Shown here: in pieces, positions 10,514 to 18,466 of the stretch | Numbering within the stretch: position 1 is the stretch's first letter | Layout: each line of letters opens with the position of its first letter | Source of the DNA: Planctomycetota bacterium | GTDB lineage: Bacteria; Planctomycetota; MHYJ01; JACPRB01 | Assembly: GCA_016209705.1 (NCBI GenBank) | Contig: JACQVR010000023.1 | Location: 1-64,000, forward strand | Direction: 5' to 3' | Length of the DNA: 64,000 bases | Program-made: the position numbers and the translations under genes | The notes under the pieces: model-generated | What the model was told of the DNA's origin: nothing | What the model saw: the letters and a program-made list of their open reading frames with translations, nothing else | The model's database searches: none

Positions 10514-11203
10514 TCACCGGATTTCATCCGCGTCGCCCGCGTTCAGCAGAAGGGCCGGCCGGCGCGGCTCGGCCCGCAGGCCGAACAGAAGCGTGATGAA
10601 GGCCTGGCGCGCTTTAACGGGATCGCCGGTGTCGATGCACTTCGCCGCCCCTTCCCAATTCCCTCGACTCGCGGCTTGCTCGAACCAAAGCAAAACAGCC
10701 AGGCGATCCGTCAGGTCCGGCTGATCGCTCCGCAGCGCAAGTTGCGTACGCAGATATTGCTCCAGGCGGCTCAGGTGCCAAATCTGGACCAGCGGATCGT
10801 CCAGAGTCCGGGGACACCAAGCTTCGCCATCCCATGGGATGGATTTGATCTCCGTGACGTTCCGCGGGAATCGCGCCCCGCGCGCTTCTCTGACATACCT
10901 GGCCATCGCCTCCTCCAGAGTGACCGCCTGGGTACGAAGCTGGTCTTCAAGGAGGACGTTCACACGGTCCAGCGCAACCTGGCCGAGGCGTTCCAATTCC
11001 GCTTTGGATCGTTCAAGCTTCCGAAGGTCCCACTGGAGCGTCGCTTCCAGCATCGCGTAAATCAGTCCGTTGATTTCTTTGACCGGCGGCACTGCGTGTT
11101 GAGCGATCGCGGGCGTTTCGTGTGGCGCAGGAACCGGCTCATTCGCATCCCTCCACGGATTCATGATCAGCAGAAGCGACGCGGCTATGACGGCGGCGCC
11201 CAC
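10514..11203 (-). CDS. middle segment of split membrane protein: TM segment plus helical domain
   Basis: 229 residues from a GTG at 11203. It begins with a hydrophobic segment (MGAAVIAASLLLIMNPW) that would place the rest outside the cytoplasmic membrane, followed by a helical region (YAMLEATLQWDLRKLERSKA, ALDRVNVLLEDQLRTQAVTL). It lies in the same reading frame as the anti-sigma-like ORF upstream, separated from it by TGA and three sense codons, and as the 498-codon ORF downstream, separated by TGA and one codon. The most economical reading is one protein (anti-sigma domain, TM helix, extracytoplasmic domains) interrupted by two TGA codons. As an independent gene its start has no recognisable ribosome site. 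Confidence 0.5.
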   Translation of the reverse strand: MGAAVIAASLLLIMNPWRDANEPVPAPHETPAIAQHAVPPVKEINGLIYAMLEATLQWDLRKLERSKAELERLGQVALDRVNVLLEDQLRTQAVTLEEAMARYVREARGARFPRNVTEIKSIPWDGEAWCPRTLDDPLVQIWHLSRLEQYLRTQLALRSDQPDLTDRLAVLLWFEQAASRGNWEGAAKCIDTGDPVKARQAFITLLFGLRAEPRRPALLLNAGDADEIR

Positions 11204-11212
11204 GGGAACAAG

Positions 11213-11482
11213 TCAGCGTTTCCAGGTCGTGGATCGATGCGGCGCGGCGCGGCGGATCTCGCGGGGCGCCGAAGCGCCTTTCTTTTCGTCGCGCGCCGCA
11301 TGCGCTTGAACAATGACCTTGGCCAGCAGCGGCTCGTCGAGCGCCATCTCAAGCGCTCGTCGCGCCAAGCCGGGCTCGTCCAGGACGCGCTCCGAAAGCG
11401 CAATCCCCTCTTCCTTGGTCAGTAAGCCGTCCAGATACCGCAGGAGCAGCTCGTCGTCCAGGTGCGTCGTCGTCGTATTCAT
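11213..11482 (-). CDS. anti-sigma factor-like N-terminal domain, 3' partner of ECF sigma
   Basis: 89 residues starting 4 nt after the ECF sigma stop codon, the usual sigma/anti-sigma coupling. LDDELLLRYLDGLLTKEEGIA resembles the helical N-terminus of planctomycete anti-sigma or sigma-associated membrane proteins, which normally continue into a transmembrane helix. Here the frame stops at TGA (11213-11215) just before such a helix is encoded in the same frame (codon 94 onward). A zinc-binding anti-sigma motif (HxxxCxxC) is not seen. Its partner role is inferred from position and domain order. Confidence 0.6.
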   Translation of the reverse strand: MNTTTTHLDDELLLRYLDGLLTKEEGIALSERVLDEPGLARRALEMALDEPLLAKVIVQAHAARDEKKGASAPREIRRAAPHRSTTWKR

Positions 11483-11486
11483 GGTC

Positions 11487-12053
11487 TCACGCCGTCATGT
11501 TCTTCATTTTGCGGTCGATGCACTCGCGAAGCGCCAGGCTCGCGCGCTTGAGGATCGCGTACGCCGCCTGCACCGTCTTGCCGATCGTCTTGGTCACGGC
11601 GGGCACGTCGAGCTGCTCCCGGTATCGAAGCTGAAGGACGCGATACGACACCCCGACAAGCGGCCCCAGGTAATCGCGCAATGCCTCCTCGCGCGGATTC
11701 AGGGGCCGCTCCTCCACCTCCGCCGCCACCAGCTCCAGCCTCTCCAGCGCCTTGGGCGAAAGGGCGATCGCGCCGTGCGAGACTTTGCGCGCGTGCCACA
11801 GGATGCGCCGTCGCGCGATCTCACGCACCCAAGCACGGAAGTTGGTGCCGTCCTTGTATTCTTTCGCGTCCTGGATGGCCGCCATGGAGACGTCCTGGAA
11901 CAGATCCTCCGCATCGTGCGGGTGGCCCACCGCCGACAGCAGGTAGGCGTAGAGATAGGCGTAGTTCTTGATCAGAAGCGCGGCAACGTTCGCCGCGCGG
12001 GGATCGTTGTCCCCCGACGGCATCTTGGGGCGCCCTTCCTCGGGAAGTAACAT
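11487..12053 (-). CDS. ECF RNA polymerase sigma factor (Rhodopirellula/Verrucomicrobium type)
   Basis: A 188-residue sigma-70 family protein with region 2 (LIKNYAYLYAYLLSAVGHPH, DAEDLFQDVSMAAIQDAKEY, NFRAWVREIARRRILWHARK) and region 4 (YRVLQLRYREQLDVPAVTKT, IGKTVQAAYAILKRASLAL). The region-2 wording is typical of the sigma subgroup expanded in planctomycetes and verrucomicrobia. The ATG at 12053 is preferred over upstream candidates (12098, 12065) because GGAGG lies 5 nt before it. It is followed after 4 nt by an anti-sigma-like ORF and its membrane extensions, so it probably answers an envelope signal. The upstream intergenic region is shared with the divergent Uma2 gene. Confidence 0.88.
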   Translation of the reverse strand: MLLPEEGRPKMPSGDNDPRAANVAALLIKNYAYLYAYLLSAVGHPHDAEDLFQDVSMAAIQDAKEYKDGTNFRAWVREIARRRILWHARKVSHGAIALSPKALERLELVAAEVEERPLNPREEALRDYLGPLVGVSYRVLQLRYREQLDVPAVTKTIGKTVQAAYAILKRASLALRECIDRKMKNMTA

Positions 12054-12312
12054 GACCGCCTCCATGAACAGAGAGCAGATGAGAACGGAATTAGGCAAAA
12101 AATTGGAAAATCGCTCAGGCGCGGGAGAGCACCATCTCCCATGTTATTTCCAAGTTTAACCCGAAATGGAGGAGGCGGGGGGCCAAATCAAAATGATCCC
12201 ACCAGCCACAAGAAAAGCCCTTTGAATCTCCGACGTGCAGCGGGGATAATACGGAAGCCGATTGGAAGCGTACCCGGCGGGCCGACCGCAAAGAACGCTC
12301 GCCAAAGCCGCT
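12054..12312. other. divergent intergenic region between ECF sigma and Uma2 genes
   Basis: About 260 nt without a gene. It contains one perfect 6-bp hairpin (GGGAGA/TCTCCC with a 6-nt loop, 12123-12140) and AT-rich stretches (12101-12116, 12143-12163) that could hold promoters for either side. No confident -35/-10 pair is visible, nor an ECF-type GGAAC motif at an obvious spacing. Confidence 0.4.
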
Positions 12313-12948
12313 ATGAAACCCACCTTGCCGCCCATTCTCGATGAGCCTCTGGCGCGCCTGAACGTCGCACGCCTGACCGTCGATCAATATGAAGCCATGA
12401 TCGCCCAAGGCATTCTCAGAGAAGGCGAACCGATCGAGCTTATCGATGGCCTGCTTGTCTTCAAGGACCGCACCGCTTCCGGGGGGGAACCGATGACCAT
12501 AAGTCCGAGCCACCAGCTTGTGGTCAACAAACTCGCGCAGCTGGCGACGGAATTCGGCCGTCACGGCTGTTTTCTGGCGATTCAGGCGCCGATTCGCCTC
12601 CCGCCCACGAGCGAGCCTGAGCCTGATGCCTCGGTCGTGTCGGGCCGGCCCGAAGACTATGCGCACCGGCATCCCGGCCCATCCGATCTCTACTCCGTCA
12701 TCGAGGTAGCGGACCGGTCGCTTGTGCGCGATCGCACAACGAAACTTCGCCTCTATGCGGCGGCCGGCATCCGCCAGTACGTGCTCGTCAACCTGGCCGA
12801 CAAAAAGGTCGAGGTGTACTACAGCCCCGTACCAAAAAGTGGTCAATTCCAGAAAAGCGCGATCCGGACGGGGAATCAAGAGGTGGGCATCGCTGCGGGC
12901 CGTTCCAAGGAATACGTCAAGATTCGCGCCAAAGATCTCCTTCCATAG
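12313..12948 (+). CDS. Uma2 family (DUF820) putative restriction-endonuclease-fold protein
   Basis: 211 residues of the Uma2 family, a PD-(D/E)XK-fold group abundant in cyanobacteria, planctomycetes and actinobacteria and rarely characterised. The family pattern is clear: LTVDQYEAMIAQGILREGEP, ELIDGLLVF, SPSHQLVVNKLAQLATEFGR, the catalytic PDASVV (EPEPDASVVSG), then SVIEVADRSLVRDRTTKLRL with E-x-(hydrophobic) and the distal K, and YAAAGIRQYVLVNLADKKVE. The ATG at 12313 starts a natural N-terminus; a TTG at 12262 would add 17 residues. It stands alone and is divergent from the sigma gene. Substrate and role are unknown. Confidence 0.88.
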   Translation: MKPTLPPILDEPLARLNVARLTVDQYEAMIAQGILREGEPIELIDGLLVFKDRTASGGEPMTISPSHQLVVNKLAQLATEFGRHGCFLAIQAPIRLPPTSEPEPDASVVSGRPEDYAHRHPGPSDLYSVIEVADRSLVRDRTTKLRLYAAAGIRQYVLVNLADKKVEVYYSPVPKSGQFQKSAIRTGNQEVGIAAGRSKEYVKIRAKDLLP

Positions 12949-12966
12949 CATGACGCCCCGGGCCCA

Positions 12967-14382
12967 TCACCCCAACACCGCATGAACCGACTTCGCCACG
13001 ATGCCCGTCAGTCTGCGAATCTCGTCCCTCGTTGACGTCAGAGGCGGCATCACGACCAAGACATCCGCCAGGGGACGCAGAATCGCGCCGCGCTTGCGCG
13101 CTTCCAGAATGATCCTGTGGCCGGTCCGCTCCTCGACCGGAAACGACTCCTTCGTCGCCCGATCCTTGACGATCTCGATCCCCGCCAGCAGGCCGCGCTG
13201 GCGGATCTCTCCCACGTTGGGATGATCCACCAGCGGCATCAAACCTTTTCGGAGCACTTCGATCTTCGCCGGCAATGGCTCCAGGACTCGGTCCTTCTTG
13301 AACGACTCGAGAACCCCCAGCGCCGCCGCGCAGCCGAGCGGGTTGCCCGTATAGGTGTGCCCGTGATAGAGCGCTTTGCGATCCTTGAACTCGCCCAGAA
13401 ATCCTTTGAATATCCGCTCGGTTGCCAGCGTGGCGGCCAGCGGCAGAAATCCGCCCGTCACTCCTTTCGAGATCACCATCAGATCCGGCCGGACATCCTC
13501 GTGCTCGCACGCGAACATCCGTCCCGTCCGGCCGAAGCCGGTCATCACTTCATCGACGACGAGAAACACATCGTGCTTTCGACATAGATTCTCGACCGCC
13601 TTGGCGAAACCGGGCGGCTGCACGATCATCCCGCCCGCGCCCTGCACGAGCGGTTCCAGGATGACTCCGCACACCTCGTCCACATGGATCGAGAGGATCT
13701 CGTCGAGCTCCGCCAGGCAATGCTTCCCGCATTCCTCCAACGTCGAGGCCTTGGCGCACCGATAACTGTAGGTCGCCGGCGCCTGAAACACGGGGAAAAG
13801 CAAGGGACGGTAGCGTTCAAGAAACAGGTCCACGCCCCCCACGCTCATCGCGCCCGTCGTGTCCCCGTGATACGCCTGCGTCAGCGCGACGAACTTCGCG
13901 CGCGACGGCCGGCCGTTCTGGCCCCAATACTGGAGCGCCATCTTGAGCGCGATCTCCACCGCCGTCGAGCCGTTGTCGGAATAAAACACGCGGCTCAAAC
14001 CGGGCGGCACCAGCGCCAGGAGCCGCTCCGCCAGCTCGATCGCGGGCGGATTCGTGAGCCCCAGGAACGTGGCGTGCTCCAACTTGTCCACCTGGCGCTT
14101 GATCGCGCGCCGAACCCACGGGTTGCCGTGACCGAGCGAGCAACACCACATCGAGGAGCCGCCGTCCAGGTACCGCCGCCCATCGACGTCGACCAGCCAC
14201 GACCCTTCAGCGCCATCGATGACGGGAAAGGATTCCTCTTCCCACGTCGTGTGCTGCGTGAAGGGATGCCACAGCACGTTTCGATCTCTTTGTCTCCATG
14301 AGGATGAGCGCTCTTGGACGGCCGCCTTCGCGGGCTTCTTCTTCCGCTTCGGACCCGCACGCCGCGTTTTCCTTTTCTTCAT
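12967..14382 (-). CDS. bioA: adenosylmethionine-8-amino-7-oxononanoate aminotransferase
   Basis: PLP-dependent transaminase converting 7-keto-8-aminopelargonate to 7,8-diaminopelargonate in biotin synthesis, using SAM as amino donor. It has 471 residues. Class-III aminotransferase features are HPFTQHTTWEEESFPVIDGA, YSDNGSTAVEIALKMALQYW, YHGDTTGAMSVGG, LVVDEVMTGFGRTG, the PLP lysine in LMVISKGVTGGFLPL, and YHGHTYTGNPLGCAAALGVL. The ATG at 14382 overlaps the bioF stop (ATGA). The first ~25 residues are extremely rich in Lys/Arg (KKRKTRRAGPKRKKKPAK), which is not a normal part of BioA. bioB and bioD are not in the window. Confidence 0.93.
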   Translation of the reverse strand: MKKRKTRRAGPKRKKKPAKAAVQERSSSWRQRDRNVLWHPFTQHTTWEEESFPVIDGAEGSWLVDVDGRRYLDGGSSMWCCSLGHGNPWVRRAIKRQVDKLEHATFLGLTNPPAIELAERLLALVPPGLSRVFYSDNGSTAVEIALKMALQYWGQNGRPSRAKFVALTQAYHGDTTGAMSVGGVDLFLERYRPLLFPVFQAPATYSYRCAKASTLEECGKHCLAELDEILSIHVDEVCGVILEPLVQGAGGMIVQPPGFAKAVENLCRKHDVFLVVDEVMTGFGRTGRMFACEHEDVRPDLMVISKGVTGGFLPLAATLATERIFKGFLGEFKDRKALYHGHTYTGNPLGCAAALGVLESFKKDRVLEPLPAKIEVLRKGLMPLVDHPNVGEIRQRGLLAGIEIVKDRATKESFPVEERTGHRIILEARKRGAILRPLADVLVVMPPLTSTRDEIRRLTGIVAKSVHAVLG

Positions 14383-15527
14383 AGCTTCGTGAGTTCCCCC
14401 ACCAAGGCGTCCACATGTTCCGGTTCGTGCAAGGCCGTCACCGAAATCCGCAGCCGGGACGTGCCCACCGGGACCGCCGGAGGCCGGATCGCGGGCACGA
14501 AGAATCCCGCCTCCCAAAGTCTCCGGGCGGCCGCGCGCGCCCGCCCCGGCTCTCCCAGGATCACCGACAGGAACGGAACCCGCGCCTCGCGCACGCCGTA
14601 CCCCAACCGGTTCACGCCCTGCGCCAGCCGCGCGGCCAACGCCATCACCTTGCACCGCGCGTCATGGGCGGATTCCAGAATCTCGAGCGCTTTGACGCCG
14701 GCCGCCGCGACCGCGGGAGGATGCGCCGTGGTAAACATGAGCGATCGCGCCCGCGTGGTCAGCAGGCGAATCAGCGCCGCGGAGCCGAACACCAGGCCCC
14801 CCACGCTCCCGCCCGCCTTCGCCAGATTCGCCGTGTGCGCGGCGATCTCGACGCCGAAATGCTCCGGCGTGCCCCGGCCCCGCGCCCCCAGGACTCCGAA
14901 CCCGTGCGCATCATCGACGACAAGTTCGGCGCCGTGGCGCTCCGCCGTCTTCTTCAGCTCCGGCAGCGGAGCCAGATCCCCGTCCATGCTGAACACGGCA
15001 TCCGTGACCACGACCTTCCGCTCCGCGCGCTTCAACCGAAGGAGGCGATTCACCGCGTCAACGTCGCCATGCGGATAAACCCGTACCATCGCCCGCGAAA
15101 GCCGGCAGGCGTCGATCACGCTCGCGTGGTTCAACTCGTCCGACAGCAGCAAGGTGTCTTCGTCCACGATGCCGGTGATCAATCCCATGTTCGCGGCCGA
15201 TCCCGAAGCGAAAAGAAGCGCCGCGGGGCGTCCCGCGAAGCTCGCCGCCCGGCGTTCGAGATCCCGGTGCCATGTCGTCGTGCCCGCCACGAGACGTGAC
15301 GAGCCGGCGCCCCACCCGAATTCCTCCACGGCGGCGCGCGCGGCCTCGGCGAGTCGGCGATCCTGCGAAAGCCCGAGGTAATCGTTCGAGCAGAAGGCGA
15401 GCCGCTCCCGCCCCTCGATCGTGACAAAGGGCCCGCGGATCCGCTCGATGACCGGCGGTTCCCGCAGCAGGTGGGCGCCGGCCAGCTCCGCCGTCGCGCG
15501 CTCGACCATGACATCGAACGGGTTCAT
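14379..15527 (-). CDS. bioF: 8-amino-7-oxononanoate synthase
   Basis: PLP enzyme condensing pimeloyl-ACP (or -CoA) with L-alanine in biotin synthesis; 382 residues from the ATG at 15527 (a TTG at 15545 is the other option). Alpha-oxoamine synthase landmarks are FCSNDYLGLSQDRRLAEAA, GWGAGSSRLVAGTTTWHRDL, LLSDELNHASVIDACRLSRA, VTDAVFSMDGDLAPL and VVDDAHGFGVLGARGRGTPE. The PLP lysine region reads ANLAKAGGSVGGLVFG where most homologues have TFGKALGS/G; the lysine is conserved. bioA follows with an ATGA overlap, so the two form a translationally coupled pair. Confidence 0.93.
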   Translation of the reverse strand: MNPFDVMVERATAELAGAHLLREPPVIERIRGPFVTIEGRERLAFCSNDYLGLSQDRRLAEAARAAVEEFGWGAGSSRLVAGTTTWHRDLERRAASFAGRPAALLFASGSAANMGLITGIVDEDTLLLSDELNHASVIDACRLSRAMVRVYPHGDVDAVNRLLRLKRAERKVVVTDAVFSMDGDLAPLPELKKTAERHGAELVVDDAHGFGVLGARGRGTPEHFGVEIAAHTANLAKAGGSVGGLVFGSAALIRLLTTRARSLMFTTAHPPAVAAAGVKALEILESAHDARCKVMALAARLAQGVNRLGYGVREARVPFLSVILGEPGRARAAARRLWEAGFFVPAIRPPAVPVGTSRLRISVTALHEPEHVDALVGELTKL

Positions 15528-15639
15528 CGGCGGGAAGTCTAACAAAGGCGACCGGGGGGCAGCCAGGGGATGAAGAGATGCGGGGCCAGGGAACGTCGAG
15601 AATATGCGGTTTCTTATCTCCCTATCGCCACGGATCTCC

Positions 15640-16425
15640 CTATCTCCCCAGCGGCGGAAGCAGGCTCGAACGCTTCAGCAACTCGGGCAGGAACTGATGG
15701 TGCGTCAGGTCGCGGTGCAGCGGCGTCACGGAGACGTATCCCCGCTTGACGGCCTGGCTGTCGGTCGGCACATGGCCGTTGAGCGCGGGCGCCCGCATCC
15801 GCCGGACCAGCGACGAAGAATCTTTCAGCCAGTAGTACACGCGGCCGCGCGGGTCCTTGCGGCGGTCGAACATGTCCTCCCATGAAGAATTTTCCTGCCG
15901 CGTCACCAGCACCCCTTTGAGCGCCGATTCCCGCCGGGCGGGGATGTTGATGTTGATGACCAGTCCACCGCCTTGGTGGTACGGCAGGAGCGATCGAATC
16001 AGGCGTCGGGCGGTCCGGGCCGCGAACGGCCAGCGCGGGCGGGACCCGACCTCCAGCGAGATCGCGAAGGCGGGCACCCCGTACATCGCCGCCTCCAACG
16101 CGCCGGCCAGCGTCCCGGAATAGAGCACGTTGCTGCCGGTATTGAGCCCCCAATTGATGCCGCTGACCACGACATCCGGAGCCGGCCGGATCAGCTCTTT
16201 CAGCGCCAGCTTGACGCAATCGGCGGGCGTCCCATCGACCGCGAAGGCACGTGGCCCCAGCGGGCGCACCACCAAAGGCCGGTAGAGCGTCAACGAATGA
16301 CTGACGCCGCTCTGCTGCACTTCGGGCGCCACGATGAAGACTTCGCCCAGCCGCCGCAGCTCCCGTGCCAGCTCACGGAGGCCGCGGGCTTGAACGCCGT
16401 CGTCATTGGTGAGCAGGAGACGCAT
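15640..16425 (-). CDS. surE: 5'/3'-nucleotidase SurE
   Basis: Metal-dependent nucleoside monophosphatase involved in stress survival; 261 residues, the family's usual size. The N-terminus RLLLTNDDGVQARGLRELAR holds the metal-binding NDDG. SGVSHSLT supplies the conserved Ser, VVSGINWGLNTGSNVLYSGT is the second metal/phosphate motif, and GTPADCVKLAL lies between them. The start at 16425 puts the first metal motif at residue 7, as in homologues; upstream in-frame codons belong to the heptad repeat region. It is probably downstream of fliA on the same strand, separated by ~200 nt of repeats. Confidence 0.94.
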   Translation of the reverse strand: MRLLLTNDDGVQARGLRELARELRRLGEVFIVAPEVQQSGVSHSLTLYRPLVVRPLGPRAFAVDGTPADCVKLALKELIRPAPDVVVSGINWGLNTGSNVLYSGTLAGALEAAMYGVPAFAISLEVGSRPRWPFAARTARRLIRSLLPYHQGGGLVININIPARRESALKGVLVTRQENSSWEDMFDRRKDPRGRVYYWLKDSSSLVRRMRAPALNGHVPTDSQAVKRGYVSVTPLHRDLTHHQFLPELLKRSSLLPPLGR

Positions 16426-16464
16426 GATGAACGTGATTGTAAATCGAAACCGAGATGAAGGGGA

Positions 16465-16622
16465 AACCTTAAGAAGCTGGGAGCTGGGAGCTCGGAGCCA
16501 GGAGTCAGAAGCCAGAAACCGGAAACCAGGAGTCAAGAAGAGGCGAGAAGTACCGTGCGATGTTCAGCGTCACGCGTCGGCTCCAAGCTCCAAGCTCCGA
16601 GCTTCTAGCTCCTGGCTACTGG
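16465..16622. repeat. long imperfect inverted repeat made of 7-nt words (surE-fliA gap)
   Basis: The left arm (about 16470-16535) is a run of degenerate 7-nt words (GGGAGCT, GGGAGCT, CGGAGCC, AGGAGTC, AGAAGCC, AGAAACC, GGAAACC, AGGAGTC). The right arm (about 16578-16620) is the complementary series (GCTCCAA, GCTCCAA, GCTCCGA, GCTTCTA, GCTCCTG, GCTACTG). Together they can fold into a long imperfect hairpin filling nearly the whole gap between the surE start and the fliA stop. It codes for nothing recognisable. Confidence 0.8.
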
Positions 16623-16623
16623 A

Positions 16624-17400
16624 CTACGTCTCCGATTCCCCCGCCCGCCGCAGATATCCGCGCAACCGCGCGACGAGTTTCGCGTGAAGCTGGCACACCC
16701 GCGACTCCGACAGGCCCAGGACCCGCCCGATCTCCTTGAGCGTCAGTTCGTCGTAGTAGTACATCGTCAGGATGTACTTCTCCTTGGTGGACAGCTTCGT
16801 CTTGCAGAACTCCAGAAAATCCTTGCGGGCGCTGTCGTCGACGGGGCCTTCGATCCGCGTGTCCTCCATGACATCCACACCCTGGACCTCCGGCTCCTTC
16901 TCGAGCGCGCGATGATGCAGCGGCAGCACCGTCGCGCCGCTCAGTTCCTGATGCAGCTCATCCAGCTCCTCCAGCGAGATCTTGAGCTCGCGCGCCACCT
17001 CGATGTCCGTCGGCGCGCGGCCCAGCTCCCGCTCCAACTTGGCGTAGGCCGCTTCGAGCTTGTTCGACCGGGCCCGCGTCAGCCGCGGCACCCAATCCAT
17101 CGCGCGCAGATCGTCCAGGATCGCCCCGCGGATCCTCCCCACGCAGTACGTTTCGAACTTCACGCCGCGCGCCGGATCGAATTTGTCGATCGCGTCCAGC
17201 AAGCCGAAGACTCCGGCTCCGCACAGATCTTCCACCTGCACATTGTGCGGCAGCCGCTCGATCATGCGATCCGAGACGTAGCGAACGACCGGAAGGTACT
17301 CCTCGGCGAGGATGTTCTTGATGTTCCGATCGCCGGTGCGCTTGAATTCGTCCCAGAGCCGCGCCAACTCTTCCTTCGACCGTTTGGTGACCAGTACCAT
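16624..17400 (-). CDS. fliA: flagellar sigma-28 factor (FliA/WhiG family)
   Basis: Alternative sigma factor for flagellar-type promoters; 258 residues. Region 2 is clear (LPVVRYVSDRMIERLPHNVQ, VEDLCGAGVFGLLDAIDKFD, VKFETYCVGRIRGAILDDLR, AMDWVPR). It is followed by region 3 (LERELGRAPTDIEVARELKI) and region 4 (LSTKEKYILTMYYYDELTLK, EIGRVLGLSESRVCQLHAKL). It is the last gene of the fliF...flhA-flhF-flhG-fliA operon. A matching GCCGATAA-type promoter lies far upstream of fliF (29712-29738), suggesting positive autoregulation. FlgM, its usual anti-sigma, is not in the window. Confidence 0.94.
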   Translation of the reverse strand: MVLVTKRSKEELARLWDEFKRTGDRNIKNILAEEYLPVVRYVSDRMIERLPHNVQVEDLCGAGVFGLLDAIDKFDPARGVKFETYCVGRIRGAILDDLRAMDWVPRLTRARSNKLEAAYAKLERELGRAPTDIEVARELKISLEELDELHQELSGATVLPLHHRALEKEPEVQGVDVMEDTRIEGPVDDSARKDFLEFCKTKLSTKEKYILTMYYYDELTLKEIGRVLGLSESRVCQLHAKLVARLRGYLRRAGESET

Positions 17401-17488
17401 AGACCCGTTTCCCCCTCTCTCGCAGGTGCTCGCAAGCTCCGACTCCTACGGCCGCCCGCGCCGCAGTAAGGATCCGTCAGGAAATCCT

Positions 17489-17590
17489 TGCTCTATCTCT
17501 TGGATGAACCGCCAAAACGCGAAAACGCCATCGGAAGTTCTTGCCCAACTCTCTTGGCGATTTCGCACCTTCCCGTCTTCGCGCTTAAGA
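17489..17590. repeat. AACCGCC-type dispersed hairpin element, copy A1
   Basis: Left arm GAACCGCCAAAACGC at 17506-17520, continuing GAAAACGCCATCGG. A loop region is followed by CTCTTGGCGATTTCGC (17551-17566). The flanks (TGCTCTATCTCTTGGAT upstream) match those of copies A5 and A6. It lies in the gap between flhG and fliA; the right arm is degenerate in this copy. Confidence 0.7.
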
Positions 17591-17599
17591 ATGCGGTTT

Positions 17600-18466
17600 T
17601 CACAGCCCGAACGCGGCGGAGATCCGCCGCCACAGCTTCCCCTCGGACGGCCCGTCCCGGCGCGGCACGCGCTCCAGAAAGCGATCCGTGATCGCGAACA
17701 ATCCCCGGCTCGCCTCGCACGAGGGATCCTCCAGAACGATCCAGCGAACGCCGCCGGCCAGCCGTGTGTCTTCCGGAACTTCACCCAGCAGCTCCAAGCG
17801 CAGACCCAGGAACCGCCGCGCCGTGGCCGCCATGGCGCGGCCGACCACCTCCGCTTCGGAGCGGCCGCCGGCCCCCGTCACCACCAGACTCCACGCTCCG
17901 GCCGATCCCGCCGCGACGACGCTCTTGATGCCGGCGTACGCGTCCGTCACCGACTCCGGTTGCGGCGTGGTGACGACCGCCGCCTCGTCCAGGGCGACCG
18001 CCGGCAACGATTCCCACCTCAACGAGTAGAGGATCGCGTCGGCGGCGCCGAGCTCCGCCGCGATTCCCGCGTCCACCTGTAGCCGCTCCACGCCGGCGCC
18101 CCCGGTGACGACGCGCACGCCGGGAACGACGGGAACGGAGGGATCGCGGTCAGCGCCGTCCGGCGCGGGTCCGGTCCGGCCCCAGGGAAGGCCGAGCGCC
18201 AAGCTGATCCCGTCCGGGATCGATTCGCCGTCGACCAGAACGACCCGCCGCCCTCTCGCTCCCATGGCGGCCGCCACGTTGATCGCGATCCGGGTCCGCT
18301 CGGCGCCGTCGCGGCCTCCCGTGATCGCGATGCGGCGCGGCGCGGCGAGCCGGCGCTCCGCCAAGAGGCGCAACCCTTCCGCTTGATCCCGCACCGGAGC
18401 CGGCCCGCGGCGCTCCGGAACGATCCGGCCGAAATTCCGCCGAACATCGGCGACTTCTTGAGACAT
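17600..18466 (-). CDS. flhG: FlhG-like (MinD/ParA family) protein with degenerate P-loop
   Basis: 288 residues occupying the canonical flhG position (flhA-flhF-flhG-fliA). In studied bacteria FlhG is a MinD-type ATPase that controls flagellar number and activates the FlhF GTPase. The fold is recognisable: RIAITGGRDGAERTRIAINV, then AAAMGARGRRVVLVDGESIP. The deviant Walker A KGGVGKT is replaced by GGRDGAERT, so both lysines are missing, and the DAD of Walker A' reads DGE. ATP hydrolysis is therefore doubtful. The ATG at 18466 overlaps the flhF stop by one base (TGATG); a GTG at 18469 is possible. The symbol rests mainly on context plus the weak fold match. Confidence 0.7.
   Translation of the reverse strand: MSQEVADVRRNFGRIVPERRGPAPVRDQAEGLRLLAERRLAAPRRIAITGGRDGAERTRIAINVAAAMGARGRRVVLVDGESIPDGISLALGLPWGRTGPAPDGADRDPSVPVVPGVRVVTGGAGVERLQVDAGIAAELGAADAILYSLRWESLPAVALDEAAVVTTPQPESVTDAYAGIKSVVAAGSAGAWSLVVTGAGGRSEAEVVGRAMAATARRFLGLRLELLGEVPEDTRLAGGVRWIVLEDPSCEASRGLFAITDRFLERVPRRDGPSEGKLWRRISAAFGL

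Noticed and set aside
9014-11482. Genome-wide reassignment of TGA to a sense codon
   Set aside because: TGA ends many clear genes here, often inside ATGA or TGATG overlaps (bioF, flhA, flhF, fliR, fliG, fliI), and reading through them gives no conserved sequence. Any readthrough would have to be local.
12262-12312. Upstream TTG start for the Uma2 gene
   Set aside because: The extra 17 residues lack conservation-like features, and the ATG at 12313 gives a standard Uma2 N-terminus.
16465-16622. CRISPR array
   Set aside because: The repeats are 7-nt degenerate words without unique spacers of uniform length, and no cas gene is nearby.
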